Source of the DNA: Galbula dea
Taxonomy: Eukaryota; Chordata; Aves; Piciformes; Galbulidae
Direction of reading: 5' to 3'
Length of the DNA: 64,000 bases
Assembly (NCBI GenBank): GCA_013399015.1
Contig: VWZX01000183.1
Span: forward strand, 372,355 to 436,354
The notes under the pieces are model-generated. The model saw only the letters and a program-made list of their open reading frames with translations. It had not been told where the DNA came from and did no database searches. Positions 9,241-23,600 of the stretch are shown one piece after another (the stretch's first letter is position 1; every line of letters begins with the position of its first letter). The translations under genes were made by a program, and so were the position numbers.

Positions 9241-12200
9241 TGTTGCACGTTTCATGGTCAAGGGCCAGCATGCTCTGTCTCTGGCTGAGACTCACAGCAT
9301 CTCTTCCTTGGGAAGACATATCTTCTCATGCACAGCTGAAGCTCACCATAGTCCCACCTGGATGCAGTCCACCAGAGCATCATGCACAGTCTGGGGAGAA
9401 GCAGGACCCTGTGATGCTCAGCAGCCCTGCCCCTTGCAGCCTTCTTGCACAGCTCTCACTCTCACTCCTGGTGGCACCCAGCTTCATCTTGGCTCTGTCA
9501 CAAGCACAGGAGATCAAACAGCCTATACCAACCAGCACTGTGCTGGTGTCAGGCCAGGTACATGCTGCACTTTGGAGGTCAGTCACCTCCAAAGAAAAGA
9601 TGGGAAACCTCCAGAAAATAAACCAAACATCCCAGCTACCTGCACAGACCCTGAGCTGCTCAGCCCCTGCACTCACTGGCAAAACATCAAGGAGGTGCAA
9701 GAAAAATCTTCAGAAACCCTGGCTTCAGGCTCTGGTGGGGTGGAAGGAAAGAGAGTCTTACTCCACCATCATGCAGTGACTGCCTGTTGAACTCTTGTTG
9801 GTGCCCCACTCACCCTGACAAGTCCTGTAGAGTTGTCACTTGCAGGTGGTCACAACAAACTTCTGGGTGACAGCAGCTCCTCTCCCCTGTGGTTCTGCTA
9901 GCGGTGACTTGTCCTCAATGTTGTTCTAATGCTATACGGGGTCATCAGAACTATAGAGGTCCTACCCTGCTCTACAGTTATGGCAGTGAGAGCTGAACGC
10001 CCTTCTGGAACAAAGGGAGAAAGATAATCCCCAAACCTGATATGCATATGACCCTGCTCCCATCTGCCCATGTGGCACCAAGGCCACGGGTGCAGCAGTG
10101 ATATTCTCCATACACCAAACTTGGTCAGAGTGCCACTGTTGGCACTGACGCCTGTGCTCACAGTGCCCTGAGAGCGGACAGGGACTTAAAAGGTAGTGAG
10201 GGCATCCACAAATGCAAGCAAAAGCCAATGAGAAAATAGAAAAGCAGATGCATTCCTCAGTTGCAGATACCTGCCCCACAGTTTAGTAGCTTGGTGTTAC
10301 AGTAGGGTCACATCCAATGTCCCCAGGCTGCTTCTACATGAGCAATGCGGCAAGCAAAAAGGGAAGAATGAAGAAACTGTTGGCTTTGTTCTTAGGGTAC
10401 TCTGCTTTCTGAAAGTCCAGGTCTGTGTCAGTCCTTGTCCCCCTTTTTTTTTTGTCAGCTCAGGATGTTCTTCCACCCAACCTAGCACACCCTGCTCCTA
10501 TGTTTCTGCTGACACAGCTGTTTGGTGACTGATGCAGTAAACTTCACCAATTCAGTGAACTTGTTTGTGTTGTATGTAACCCTACAAAAAGACAAATTAT
10601 TTGTGCTCCGTGTCTTTTTTTAAGATCTTTTTTTGCATGCTTTAAGCAGTTAAATGTTGTTTGCCTTTTTCTATTGCTTCAGCTGCCTGGTGGCAGCAAG
10701 CACCTGCTCATTTTCCAAGGCAGGTTTCTGAAAGTGATTCTGAAAAATAAGGTACTTTCAAAGCTCAAAAGAAGGCAACATCATTTCCTCTTCAGGACAG
10801 CACAGTAATAACTGAAAAAGTGACTCCTGCTAGGGAAGAGGAGCATAGACAACACTGATGCTAAATGCAGCCACCCAGGAACTCAAAGAACACCAGAATG
10901 GGCAATGCATGGCCAGAACCAGGCCCATCCTTGTGACTGGGAGCACTGTCATTTTGCAGGTATTTTTAAATTGCATCTGAAAGTACTAAGTGCTGATGCT
11001 TCGTGTGACAGATGAGTACAAACAGCCAGACAGCTCAAGGCTGGCCACCAGCAAGTGCTCAGGTTCTGGGAGCCCACAAAGGTCAATGGTCTTTTGTTTC
11101 CCTGTCTGTAAGGGAAGACCACGAGGAAAGATGAATATACCAACATCACCTGAAACACAACGACTCAAGAAGAGGTCAGAGCCCCAGAGGGACTGAACGG
11201 ACAGAGGCTGGTGAGCACAGACCCTGTTAGATCTCTCTCCACAGTCCTTTCATCATTTCATTGTTTTAGGCTTTATCCTGCTGCTTACAGTGACAAGGAT
11301 CTGGGTGACACAAAGAGGAACAAGTCTCCTTTCCAGACTGAACACCTCCATCCCATGAGGCTGGAGCCTCCTGGATTCTGTGTATTTCCTGTCTCTTTGT
11401 GGGTGGCTTGTAAGAGATGTCTCCACAGGTTGTGAGCTCCCTTATTCTGTCATCTCTATCTCTGGATCTTGTTTTCCCTAGACATCTGAGCTCTGACCTG
11501 AGCACTGCACATTGTTGAACACATGGGCATTCAAAATGAGGAAGGGTGACCAACAGGGACCAACTCTTTTTCCAGTGATCTCATCACCATGGTTAAAAAG
11601 GGGAACTCAGATAAGCTTTGTGGTCTAATACATAGAAATATCTATATTCCTTAGAAACAGAGTTTCAAAAATCATGTGCAATGGCACACACAACTTACAA
11701 GTACTGATGCCATGACTTGTTCCTCAGAACAGGTCTCTGCATTCAGAAGTTCTTTGCTAATCTGGATGTCTGTTCATGCTGTGTTCAGATTCCTCCTGCG
11801 TGTTTGCACTTGTTACGGTAACTACATGCAGGAATCAGGCACACCTTGTTTGTACCTCTTTAACCAGACAGTTGCATATTTGGCTCGACTCTGCAGTCCA
11901 GAGAGCATTTATTAATGAATAAATCACTTAATAGAACCAAATGCTTGGGGAAAGGACAGCAAGAACCAGCTCTGCTTTGTATCACTTCACATTAAAAGTG
12001 CAGAGGATTGACACCTTCCAGCCTTGCCTCAGCACATGTTGTTTAGCCTTTTCCCCCCAGGATGCTAAATGGGCTCCTGTCACTCCAGAGCTGCCAGAAC
12101 ACAGTTCCTGTAGTGCTGGAGTTAACTGCATGCATTGACCTAAACTGCCTAATTTATTCTAGTATCGTAATTCTCAAAGCTAACTATTGCCATAATTATT

Positions 12201-13000
12201 TCCATGTTATCTATCTCATTCCAACAGATGGCTCCTCAGCCTGCTCCTGCTCAGAATCACTTACTGAAATTCCAGCATTTGATTTCAAAACCAATTACAT
12301 GTAATTAGACAAATTCCCACAACCATGCCCTTTACTGGATGCACAGGAATGATCTGTATTTCATCTCTGCTGATGGTGCCCCTGAAAAAGCTCTGAAGGA
12401 CTTTCTAAGAGGAAAAAAAGTTCCATCAAGACATGTTTGCTCCTTTTTTTATCTGGGGAAAACACCTAATGACCGCAGGGTCTTCAGTTCTGAGTGCAGG
12501 CGAATTTAGAGTTTATTTCCAGCTTCAGCAAGGCTGGAGACATTTCAGTCACTGCTAGTGAAACTTTCTGTGGTGATGCAGCAGAAAAGAGCTGTCTGTG
12601 AAAAAGGGTGAGCACAGTCTGTGTTAACTGGCTCAACAGAAAGCAGCAGATTTGTTTCTTGTCCCACTATAGCCAGCAGCAAAGACTGATGTGACCTCAG
12701 GCAGAGAGCAGGACTTCTCACATACTTCTGTCTTAAGAACTCAGATCCATTGTAGCTCTTACTTTCCTAAGAACCACGGCTCACACCAAGGTCATCTGCA
12801 TCCCCTGAACCATAATGCCTCTGGGCTTTCCCCACAGCCCTGATTCAGAGAGCTACAGGAGTTCAAATCTGATGAATTCAGCCCAAATATTTTGGATTAT
12901 CAAAAGCACCCAGGAAAGCTTTACAATCCAGTGAGAGTTCACTTACACCTTCTGTCCTAGGGCTTGCTGCCTTAATAAATCTTGCCCTTGTTTCAGAAGA
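9241..13000. other. 3.8 kb without a recognised gene
   Basis: Two long overlapping plus frames (9201-9779 and 9254-9790) begin inside or beside the CR1 and run in different registers; no family was recognised. The remainder shows nothing beyond homopolymer runs. Confidence 0.5.
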
Positions 13001-13390
13001 GTCACAGAATGGTTTGGGTTAAAGGGACTTTTCATCTAGTCCAACCCCCCTGCAGTCAGCAGGGACATCTGCAACTAGATCAGGTTGCTCAGAGCCCCAA
13101 ACAACCTGACCTGCAATGGCTCCGGAGATGGGACACGTCCCACCTCTCTGGGCAGCCTGGGACAGTGTCTCACTACCCTCAGCATAAGAAGTTTCTTCCC
13201 TCTCTCTAGTCTGAATCTCCCGCCTATAGTTTCAAACCATCACCCCTTGCCCTGTCACAACAGACCCTGATAAAAAGTCTGTCCCCATCTTTCCTGTAGG
13301 GTCCTTTACTGAAATGCTGCAGTAAGGTCTCCCTGGAGCCTTCTCTTCTCAAGGATGAAGAAGAGGTGGCCTCTTTCCAGAGGACAGCCT
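13001..13390 (-). mobile_element. CR1 LINE 3' fragment
   Basis: Antisense CR1. It starts with gtcacagaatggtttgggtt, then tctagtccaacccccctgca, and runs through the gttgctcagagccccaaaca and ggtctccctggagccttctc blocks. It belongs to the same subfamily as the copies at 23850 and 62508. Confidence 0.93.
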
Positions 13391-16300
13391 TGATCAGGGC
13401 CAGTCAAGGATGGAGATGGGATGAGTTGCTGCTGTGATGCTGGATACCATCTTCTAACCTGCAGAAAGGTGGTTCACGTTGGAGAGGAAAAGAGAAGCAT
13501 CACTGGCAAAGAGCAGACCAGGTTTCTGGGCAGCTCCTTCTGCCACAGCATCAGCAATGGCTACCTGCAAGACCTCTGCCTAATCCCATATTGGCCTGGC
13601 ATGGGTACAGCAGCACTGTGAGCTTCCTCTGGCCGCTCAGGCACCTCTATCACTTGGGGGCAAATGTCTGTGGATTATTTCATTCAAATGATCAAATACA
13701 CCTCACAGAGTATTTTACATCATTCCCCATGTGAATATACTTGCTCTGCAATTTGGCAGTAACTGGCAGACAGCTTCTGGGAAACAGACTTTAAACTTTG
13801 GGGCTAACACCAAGGTAGTTAGAACTTTTCTGTCCATCAGGTCAGATTTCTTTGTCATACTGGTTTTACACTAGCACAGCAATGACCTGTGCCATGGACC
13901 TGTCTATACCTTCAGCTAGAAGTGCCTAAGTCCACTGTTTGTATATACAGGCAATATTTTGATTTTTCATGTAAAACAGAGTACTGCTGTCAGCTTTCCT
14001 GCAGCTTTTTTCTGAATATTCTGCAGTCCTCTTCCCTATTTTGATAAAAGAAAGTTACTCAAAAGTAAAAGCTTATAATTTCTGGTGATCTAAACAGATG
14101 TGATTTGACAAAAGAGTCCATTGTAGGGCCACGTTAGTGCTCTATTTTTTAACAGTGAAGGCTTTGGTTGTTTGTTATGGTGAGACATAGTTTCCCCTCC
14201 AGATAGCCCCTTGAGAAATTCATGAGAGAAAATCCAGACTGTGAAAAGTATGGCTTGTGAGGAATTCAAAACAACATGACAGGGGAAGCAAATCATCGTG
14301 AAAATCCTATTAGAGAGAGCCTGGGCTCATCACCACCTTCAGTTCCCGGTTCGTGCTCCCCAACTCCAGGTGAGCTGTCTCACTGTCGTCTGCAGGATGA
14401 CTGTCCACAGGGATCAGGAACATCATCCAGCCTTTCCACTCTTCTGATGCATGGAGACTCACAAAGCAGAGCTCTCGCTGCATCTGCTGCTGAACCCACA
14501 CAGAGGTCGATGGTCTGGAGCCAAAGGCAAAACAGCGCGCAAAGGAGTGAAACCACAGGGAAGGTGAAGAGGGAAGAACTGGCAACAGAAGCACTGCTGT
14601 TGCACAACTCCAGCTAATCAGACACAGATACAGATGCAAACTGCCCGTGAACACTTCAGAGAAGTTTACATTTCAGCTGGGCTTCGCAGCTGGACGGTGA
14701 CTGCTTCACATGCGAAGCTGATTTCTCCAGGGTACAGCTTCAGAGAGGGGTGACCAGTGTAGTGCCTCCGAAAAGCTCCAGTTTCTCATCCATTTTCAGG
14801 TTCCTTCCCCTTCCTCCCAGGCTCCTTTCCATGCACATGTTAAAGTGTTCTGCTGTATTGTAACTGATGTATGGTTCAATAAGTTTCAGTTCTCATTTCA
14901 GACTTCATTCTTTAAGATAGCAGAATAGCTTGGGTTCATGTCAGAACAGTTTTAAGGCATCCAGCATCAAAAAGTCTGTCATAAATCTGAAAATACCAGC
15001 TTTCCAGAGAGGAGGTGTGAGAGGCCAAAAGATTCCACACAGACAAACAATTGTGAGACAGGGCTTTTAGTTCCGTTTGCACGTTTTCCATGGTTACCTA
15101 ATGCTGGACCTGGCAGGCTGGTCCCAATCACCTCAAGATGTTTTCTGAGTACTCCCCTTGAAGCATGGTCTCAGCATCCCTCAGTGGAACATTGGTTTCC
15201 TTGCCTGCTGCAGGAGTTGATTACAGTGGCAGGGTGGAAGCTCTGGCTTTGGCATGGTGCTTCTCAAGAGCTGACCTGCAGACACGGCTGGGTCTAGCTA
15301 CCACTGCACCAGCTGAGATGATCTTGACACGCAGCAAGGGAGATGAGGGTGAGCACAATGAATCCACAAAACTGCCAGCGTGCAGGAAATTGGCCAATTA
15401 TCCAGGACTGACTTTCAGCAGAAACCATACAAAGGAATCTTTATGGATGAGAAGATTGCAGGAAAGGAAGGAGAGGGGCGAAAATGGGGGGAAGTGAATG
15501 GCATGGTGAACTATGATCAAGTATTTAAGAACGTCCTCTGAAAGGTCATTCTTAGTCCAGCTTGTAACTAGTGACTGAATGTCAGGATTATTTAGGAGAA
15601 CTTGTTAAAATAAGCAAAAAAAATAAAATAGTTGGTGGATAAAACTGACAGTGCTTCTAAATCACAGCACAAAATAGTGCCAGCAGCTTCACTTTGTGTA
15701 AGGACTCGTGACCCTGTGCTCTTGCACATGATGGAGCCATGGGAAGGGACAAGGGCAGAAGTGGGGTCCTGACCTCCTGGCATAAGCTCGTCCTCCCCAC
15801 CACTGGCAACCTCTTCATGGGACATTCAGCATCTGCCAAACCTCAGCACACAAATTTAAACTGGAGCGAGAGGAGTCAAAATAGTAAGAAAGGGATGGAG
15901 AGAAGGAGCTCACGTCCACAGCTAGCAAAGACACTCCAGCCCTAGGCAGACAGGCCCTCATTACGCTGCTGCTTGGCTAAAAAATGATCAGAAAATATCT
16001 ACTGAAAAATTCCTTTTTCTGTCCAATATTGTAAACACAAGTTCAGCACAGGAGACTCCATGGGATAAGATGGTTTGATGACTTCCAGCCATGCATACAC
16101 TCTGCTGATTCACTTTCCAAACAACCTATTATCATCAGGCAGGCAGCTCATTTATTTGCTGAGAATCCTCATTTAAAAAAACTAATCAGTCAAGATTTAT
16201 TTTCCTCTGATAAGGCACAGGAGGGCACTGCTAAGGTTCTGCCTTCTGCTGGTTGTTAGTGTCAAGCTAACACCACAACAGGGCTCTGCCACACCACTTC

Positions 16301-18509
16301 TTCAGCTGATGTGTCCTGGAGGTCTAGCTCTGGAACCTGGTGCTGTGTCACTGACATTCCCATGATCCGTGAGATGGATCATTTCACTGCCTCAGTTTCT
16401 CCAGGAGTACAAGCAGGGTCTTCCAGCCAAGCAGTCAAAAGCATACAAAGGTGGGTGTCCACAACTGTCAAGAATTGTCTGAGTCTTCAACTGAAGGTGG
16501 CATCACGTCTGCCCAGAGCATCTGGAGCTGCCACAGGAGACAGGATGTTGGGACAGCAGATTAGTGCTTGTATATCCAACCTAAAGCTGTTGATTCCCTC
16601 TGCTGGCCCAGAGGATGCTCTCCTCCGGGGAAAGTGGTACCAGGAGCCCATCGCAGCAGCCCAGCCCACTCCTGGTTGGGAAGGAGCAGCAGTGTGGGGG
16701 GCAGAGCTCACCTACACAGGGCCTGGTCTCCACCAAGAGCCGAGATCATCCTTGGCAGATGTACCTTCCCCAGGGCTCTGAAATCTCTGTCAGCAAACAG
16801 AAAGCAACTGGAAGGAAAAAAAAAGACTAAAAGAAAGGCTGTGTGTGAAACACACTTTGTTTTCTTTTAACTCCCCAGGACCCCATCCAGTTTGAAAGAG
16901 GAGACAGGCACTGAAACCAGCTCTTTGCTTTTTGCATTCCTTCAAGAAAGAAACACTTTCTTTTTTACATCTTTTCCTCCGAGGTTTCAATACCAACTCT
17001 AGCCCCCACTTCTGGTACTGCTCTGCAGCAAACCAGCAATACAACCTCTGCTGCCCCGAGTCCCTCGTTAACCCTTCCCAGCCCAGCCTGCCACCTCCTG
17101 CAGAGAGCCTGTCCCCCCTCCAGCACTTTGTCCCCAGTGTGGTGGCTGGAGGACACCTTCAGCTCCCTCTACCACCCAAGGAACTGTGGCCCTTTGAGGT
17201 CCGAGGGGGAAACATGCAGAAATACCAGCCTCACAGTGGGGTCAGGGCAAAATGGTTGGACAACAAACAGCTCATGTCTTCACCTCCTTTCTCCCCCGAG
17301 GCAGATCCAGCCACCACCCAGCCATCCCCAGGGCAGAGCTCAGGAGGATCTATAAACACTGATGGCTCCATCAGCACCTGCAGTGCCCCTGGCAGTCCTC
17401 CCCTCATGCCTGCAGCTGCTGAAAAGAGGCAGGAGCCCTCAAAACTCAGAGAGCCACCAAAGAGCAGCCGAGAGCTTCTCTGAAGCCTGGTAGGATCTGA
17501 AGACCCTCAAGTGAAGTGCTGCCCTTTGCCTGCCTTGGCCTCCAGTGCTCCCCAAAACCACCTGAGTGGTTAATTTCTCTCTGCAGATCACCTGGGGCCA
17601 GGTGTCCTCTGTCCAAAGCAAAGAGATGCTCTTTATAATGATGTGCTCACCAACCTTGCCCTCAGACAAAGCGTGGCAGTCTGCATCTGGCACTGCTGGA
17701 TGGGTAATTACTGTAATTGCTGAAGGCATAAACTCACTCCCCATTTTCTCTTGGCTGCACCAACCATGCAGGTTGAAGAGTGGAAGGGTGAGTGCCAAGT
17801 GTTATGGTGTGAAGCCATTTTTCATATAAAGCTCTTGTTTTTCATGGTTTATAAGCTACCACTCCCTGCCTCCATTCCTTTGGGTTGAGATTTGTCATGC
17901 TTGTTCTTAACCCAGTGGAGAATTTCTCTAGGAAAAGTTCAATAGTATAAGTAGCAGCAATTATTCCTCTGGCTTTTGTCATGGGAGATAACAGATATTC
18001 ACAGAAAGCTGACATCTCTGCAAGGGAGGCAGCAGGAGAGGATTTCTGCCTCACAGCCCTGCAGCAGCACAGCCCAGGACACCCCAGGGTTCTCAGCAGC
18101 AATCCCTGTACTCAGACACTGACAAACACTCACCCAAGTGTCAGCATTTCAGGCAGTCCCATAGGGCTGCTTTCCAGACGGCTGAGCATGAAAATGTGAT
18201 GACCACCAGCTAATCAAGACATTTTCCAGATGCATCCTGGGTGTGAGTGTAAATTCTAAACCTGCTAAGAAAACCAGCATGACCTGAACCTTCAGGCTTG
18301 GCAGGGAGTTTCCCACGTGGGACACTATCCACAGGGAAATGCCACTACAAATGGTGACAGCTCTTGCTTCTACTCTTGAGAACTGACTCCCCTGCACTTG
18401 CTGAGCTTGCACAGAAGATCCAGTTCAGTGGAAGAAGAAATAATAGAACTGGGTTTTTTTAATTTAAAAAAAAAAATCATGCAAGGAACCTGGACACAAG
18501 CAACCAAGT
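13391..18509. other. 5.1 kb without a recognised gene
   Basis: It includes a 183-codon Pro/Ser-rich plus frame (16932-17483) and a minus frame at 14310-14654, neither assignable to a family. An A/T tract lies at 18453-18478. No transposable element was recognised. Confidence 0.5.
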
Positions 18510-19085
18510 TAGTGAGATGCTAGGATTGAAATCAATCCTCCTTTACTGGGCACTGGTGGGGCCACACCTCAAATCCTGGGTTCCATTTTGGGCCTTTCAC
18601 TCCAAGAAGGACATTGAGGTGCTGGAGTTGGTCCAAAGAAGGGCAACAAAGCTGGGGAAGGGTCTAGGGCACAAGCGTTGTGAGGACCAGCTGAGAGAAC
18701 TGAGGTTGGTTAGTCTGGAGAAGAGGAGGCTCAGGGGAGACCTTCTCACTCTCTGCAACTCCCTGAATGGAGGCTGGAGTGAGGTGGGAGTAGGTCTCTT
18801 CTCCAAGGTGACTAGTGATAGGACAAGAGGAAACAGCCTCAAGTTGCACCAGGGAAGTTCAGGTTGGATATTAGGAACAATTTCTTCACTGCAAGAGTGT
18901 TTAGGCACTGGCCCAGGCTTCCCAGGACAGCGGTGGAGTCACCACTCTTGGGGGTGTTAAAAAAACATGTAGACATGGCACTTCACAACATGGTTTAGTG
19001 GCATGGGAGTGTTGGGTCAATGATCGGACTCGATGATCTTAAAGGTCTTTTCCAACCTGAATGATTCTATGGCTTTATGATTCAA
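18510..19085 (+). mobile_element. CR1 LINE fragment with end of ORF2
   Basis: Sense CR1 ending gatgatcttaaaggtctttt and ccaacctgaatgattctatg. The plus frame contains HSKKDIEVLELVQRRATKL and LRELRLVSLEKRRLRGDLL, the C-terminal end of the CR1 reverse transcriptase, followed by a frame-disrupted 3' UTR. It is a close relative of the copy at 8597-9240 in the opposite orientation. Confidence 0.95.
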
Positions 19086-20469
19086 TTCTATGAAATTTCA
19101 AATGAGCAAATGCCAAATATGCCAAGTGCAGAGTCCTGTCCCATCCCCTTGGTGCAACATGCCCCATGCTCTACAGACTGCCATGGAGGGGCTTTATTAG
19201 CTACAGCGAAAAAGACAGCTTTGAATATCCTCATTCTGTTTAGCTTAAATCTTAACCATGATGTTTATATTAATGTTATTTATTATAATTTATTTTTATT
19301 TAAATGTGTACACAAGTAAAATGAAGTTGTGTTAGGCTTTTTAAATACAAAAGCCACAGACCAGATAGGAAAGAGAGGAGATATCTTTCATGTGGAGAGA
19401 TGGCCGTGGGTCACTAGACACTAACACAGAAGCAACAATTTGCTGCTATAACAAGGAATAATCAAAAGGCATTTAAACACTTAGATGAGGAGTTGTGAAG
19501 GCAGAGCAGGATTAATTCCACAGGGAGGAATGATCTCTCACTCTTCCACTTGAGCACAAAAAAGAAACATTAAAAACCGCAACCTCGTCTTGTTTCTGTA
19601 GGAAAAGAACTCTTCTTCATGCTTTGAAACAGGATGCTGCTCTTTCAGATCCATTAATTTATTTGCCAAACACTGAATCTCCCCATACATTTTAAGGTTA
19701 ATACCATGTAACTGTGCTTGGACAAGGCCTTGTTCTGCTAACACATACCAAACTGACATCAAATCCTGGGCCAACAACCCAAGGGCTGGAGGATGCACCG
19801 TGTTGGTACCTGAGCTGTTTCAGTGCTGATCACATTATTTCTCAGTGTGTCATTCCCTAGCAGCTGGACAATCCCAAACTCTTTCCATCTTGAGATAAAA
19901 TGGCTGATCTCTCCATGAAGCAGAAAAATAGAAATGCCAATAGCTGCTAATAGCAATGGCTTGAATCTTGCACAGACTCTGCCACTGGGGACCACTGGGC
20001 ACTCGGAAGAGGAAACACAACCAGGGTTTCCAGCAGCAGGAGAACCATGGCACTGTCAGGTCTGGTAAAACAAACGGTGGGACATCAGCCAGTCTGGGGG
20101 GAAATGATCCTTTTCTAAGAAAATACAAACTCACTATAAAAAGGCAAGTTCCACTTTGTGCCTTCTTATGCAGACCTCCTCCCTTGATGCTTCAAATTAC
20201 ATTCAGCCAGCAGCTGGCCTCCAGCATGGCAGCACATATGGGGCATACCCCATTTATTGACTAATATCAGAACTGAAATAGAGGGGAACAGAGCTGGTCT
20301 GGGTGTGCACATGGTGGGTGAGCAGGGTGATCACAGCCCAGTACACACCTCACTGCCAGGACAGCTTCAGTGCAGGGAGGCAGAGCCATGCTCGTCCTTA
20401 GCTGCCAGCGACCAGCCAGAAGAGAAACCTGGGGGAGCTTTTGCTCCCGGTGGAAGTCTCCAAAATTCC
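19086..20469. other. No features recognised
   Basis: There is an AT-rich tract at 19255-19320 (TTATTTATTATAATTTATTT). Minus-strand frames at 19538-20134 and the plus frame at 19968-20264 overlap and look like chance. Confidence 0.5.
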
Positions 20470-20662
20470 CAAATCCCAGCATGGTGGGGGTTGGAAGGGA
20501 TCTCTGGGGACCATCTAGTTCAACAACCCTGCTCCAGCAGGGTCACCCAGAGCAGGCTGCCCAGGATCACCTCCAGGTGGGTTTGGAATATCTCCAGAGA
20601 AGGAGACTCCACAACCTCCCTGGGCAGCCAGGCACCCTGACAGCAAAGAAGCTTCTCCTTAC
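20470..20662 (-). mobile_element. CR1 LINE 3' fragment
   Basis: Antisense CR1 3' end: aaatcccagcatggtggggg, then ttggaagggatctctgggga, the cagagcaggctgcccaggat block and ggagactccacaacctccct. About 190 bp survive. Confidence 0.92.
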
Positions 20663-23600
20663 CTACACTAATGCTAATTTCCTTACCTGTGCTAATACCA
20701 GTACGAACTGACAAATGCTTCTAAACCATTGTTATTACCCTATAATGACTATGTCACCCAAATGGAAATGATCTTCCTCCCGTGGATAAGGAATTACCCT
20801 GGTGATGGACACAAGCTCTCTCCTGTGAACACACCAGCAAGCTGCAGTCCCTGCAGACAGCAGCCTGTCACGTGTCATGGTTGAATCACTACAAGCTGAT
20901 GAGAGATACAAGCTTCAGCCTCCTGGACCTGTCTGTTTCCCAGCAACATCCCCAGAAAAGAAAAAAATGAGGAGTAAATAGAATTCAAAACCTGTGTTGA
21001 TAAATAAAAATGTTACTATTAAACAACTAGAAATGCGTGTCCACACCCTGCAAAGACAAAGGAGACACTCAGCCCTGTGTTCATCAGCACCTGAATACAG
21101 TCACTCACCTTCAGGAGCTTGGCTGACAGTGAGCAAGATGCTCACCACACGGGACACCATGGACCCACAAACCCAGATGCAGCCTAAAAAGGGCTCCTGG
21201 TCTGGACCACATTTCTATGCCCCTGATCCCACCTGTTGTTCTTAGAAAGAGTCACTGCTCCAACCAAGAGGATATCAGATGTAGCAACTCAGAGAATAAC
21301 ACTCTGCAAAGCATATGCTTTCCTCCAGAGCTTCTCAGAAACAACAAGAGGGCTCACAGCTGCAGGTGAGGAGAGGATGTGTTTCAGCCGTGCCACAGAC
21401 AGCCATGGGTGAGGGTGGAGCTTCATCATCTGCCCCAAAACAGGCCACCATGAGAGGCTGAAGGAGATCAGAATGGACTCATGCAGCTGCCCCCATGCCC
21501 TCCTGTCCCCCTTTCAGCCTCCCTGTCCTGCCTGTACCAGGTGGTGCTGGCGCCATCGCACACCCTTCCAGTCACTAATGCCAAACTCCCCATCCTCCTT
21601 CCCTTGGAGGTCTCCCATCTCTTAGGAGCAGTAGCTGCCCCAAGCGCAGGCCAATGCACTGTGGAGGCTGGTGAACAGCAGTCCTGAGCCGGCTGCAAGG
21701 AGGTGGCTCTGGCTCTGAGCTCCACCACCGGTCCCCAGGGCAGGAGGGACCTGTGCCTCGGAACTGGGACAGGATAAAAGCATGACTCGCCCTTGACTGA
21801 GCTACAGCTGGTGCTCGCATTACCGCTGGGTAACACCAAGCGTGGGAAACGCTCTCGGCAGTGTCACCGCGGTCCCAGCTTAGCTGACAGTCCCCCCACG
21901 TGGTACCCCAGCTTCTCCAGCAGCTGGGGGGTCTTTGCAGTAGGTCATTCTGAGACTACACTTTCCCCTTCCCAACCCCCCACCAAAGTTTCCATTTTCT
22001 GGACTACAGCAATCTGACTGTCTGTTAGCTTTGGCTTTTTGCCACGAGCTGGTGCAGCATTGCGGGCTGTCCCTGCCTGCAGCACTTTGACCAGGAGGTC
22101 CTGTAAGGCTTTCACCACCTCCTCACAACTCCTGCAGCATTTTTTCTTCCAGTCTCAGCAAATGCTATTTTGTCCCACTCACGTTTGCTGCAGTGTTACT
22201 GCAATGACCATTCGCCACCCATGCTATAGCCACTCATCCCTCTCTGCCCTGTCTCTGCCTTTCCTCTCACTCTCAAAACCAACATCAGCTGCTCCTCTGG
22301 TCTCTCCCATTCACACTCATCACTCCTCATTCACTGCTGAGGGGCCAGTTTCACTTCTGGTCCATTCATATCTTATCGTGACATTCAACTGCCTCTTACT
22401 GCCGGAGCAGTTTGATGTTCCCACCATCTCAGGAGGGTCAGGACCTCTGCAGCTTGCTGACCAGACCTGCCTCCTCGTGCTCTTCCCTTCTGTCTCCATC
22501 TTTATACTTACAGAATAACTCCTGTGGGGTAGGCATCAGCCTTTTGCCCTATGCTTGTGCTGCACTCACCGTAATACCATTACAATGCTACTAGCAGTGC
22601 TCCTCAAGAATGCAGTATTGACCCCGTTATGTTCCACACCCAGAGCACATTGCAGGCTGGTGTAAGTCTCTGGTTTGCTGGCTGCTCACTGGCTTCCTAA
22701 GAACAACATAGGAAGGAAGCACAAAGGACTCAAAGATACACCCAACTAGCATCGTCTGGACAGACAGAATCTATTCAGACTGACTCCAGCACAGACTGGA
22801 GTCTCATGCTGAAGGAAGGTCAGCAGATTGATGGCCACATTCCTGAGACAATACTAAAGCATTTTCAGTCAGAGGTCACAAACAAGACATACAGACACAC
22901 TCCTGTTTGAGACACACTCCTCAGTCTGAAGCTGCTCTCCCCTGAAGAACTTGTCTTGTGACCTTTGTTCTACAAGTCCTCTCAAGAAGAGGTGAAAGGG
23001 AGAGAAGAGCAGGAGTAGCCCAACAGAGATGGGGCTGTTACCAGCCTCTGGAGAGTTGGAGCTCTGCTTTAAGTTTCAGCTGCTGGACTGCCATGACTAG
23101 GTGACAGTTTGAGCTTTCATCAGAAAAGGAAACATTTCTGACTTTCCTGATTGCAGGTAAACAAAAGATTCTTTAGTACTGAAATAAAAACCCAAGGTTG
23201 CTCTTCGGCCTCCACTTCTAGTAACTTTTTTAATTCACAGGATTTTGTCATTCCCCACTTTTCACTGTTTAGTGCCAACCACACTAAACCTTTCAGACAG
23301 CCTTTCAGACATCATTCTCGTGACCAGAGCAGAACTAAGCACTCTGTGTGCTAGAGGAAACAAAAGCACCAGTTAAAGATTTGCAGCCCCTCCAGATAAA
23401 AGAGGAGGGAAATCGTAATCAGAGTGGACCTTCCACAGATCATGTCCAAACCACATCAAATACATACAAATACTGACTGCAGACAATTAAAGTTGGAGGC
23501 TTAAAAATACAAATAAATCAAGGAATTCTCACGCTTCACTTTGTCCTCTGACCCCCAAGGTCTCCTTTCCTGATCCACTTTCCTATCACGAACGGAACAT

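Noticed and set aside
9201..9790. Two overlapping plus-strand frames of 192 and 178 codons
   Set aside because: They begin in or beside an antisense CR1 and run in different registers over the same bases. No family was recognised.
16932..17483. 183-codon Pro/Ser-rich plus frame
   Set aside because: Low-complexity composition, no domain or splice support. Openness is expected in such sequence.
18517..18960. 147-codon plus frame as a host gene
   Set aside because: It is the tail of the CR1 reverse-transcriptase ORF plus CR1 3' UTR read-through.
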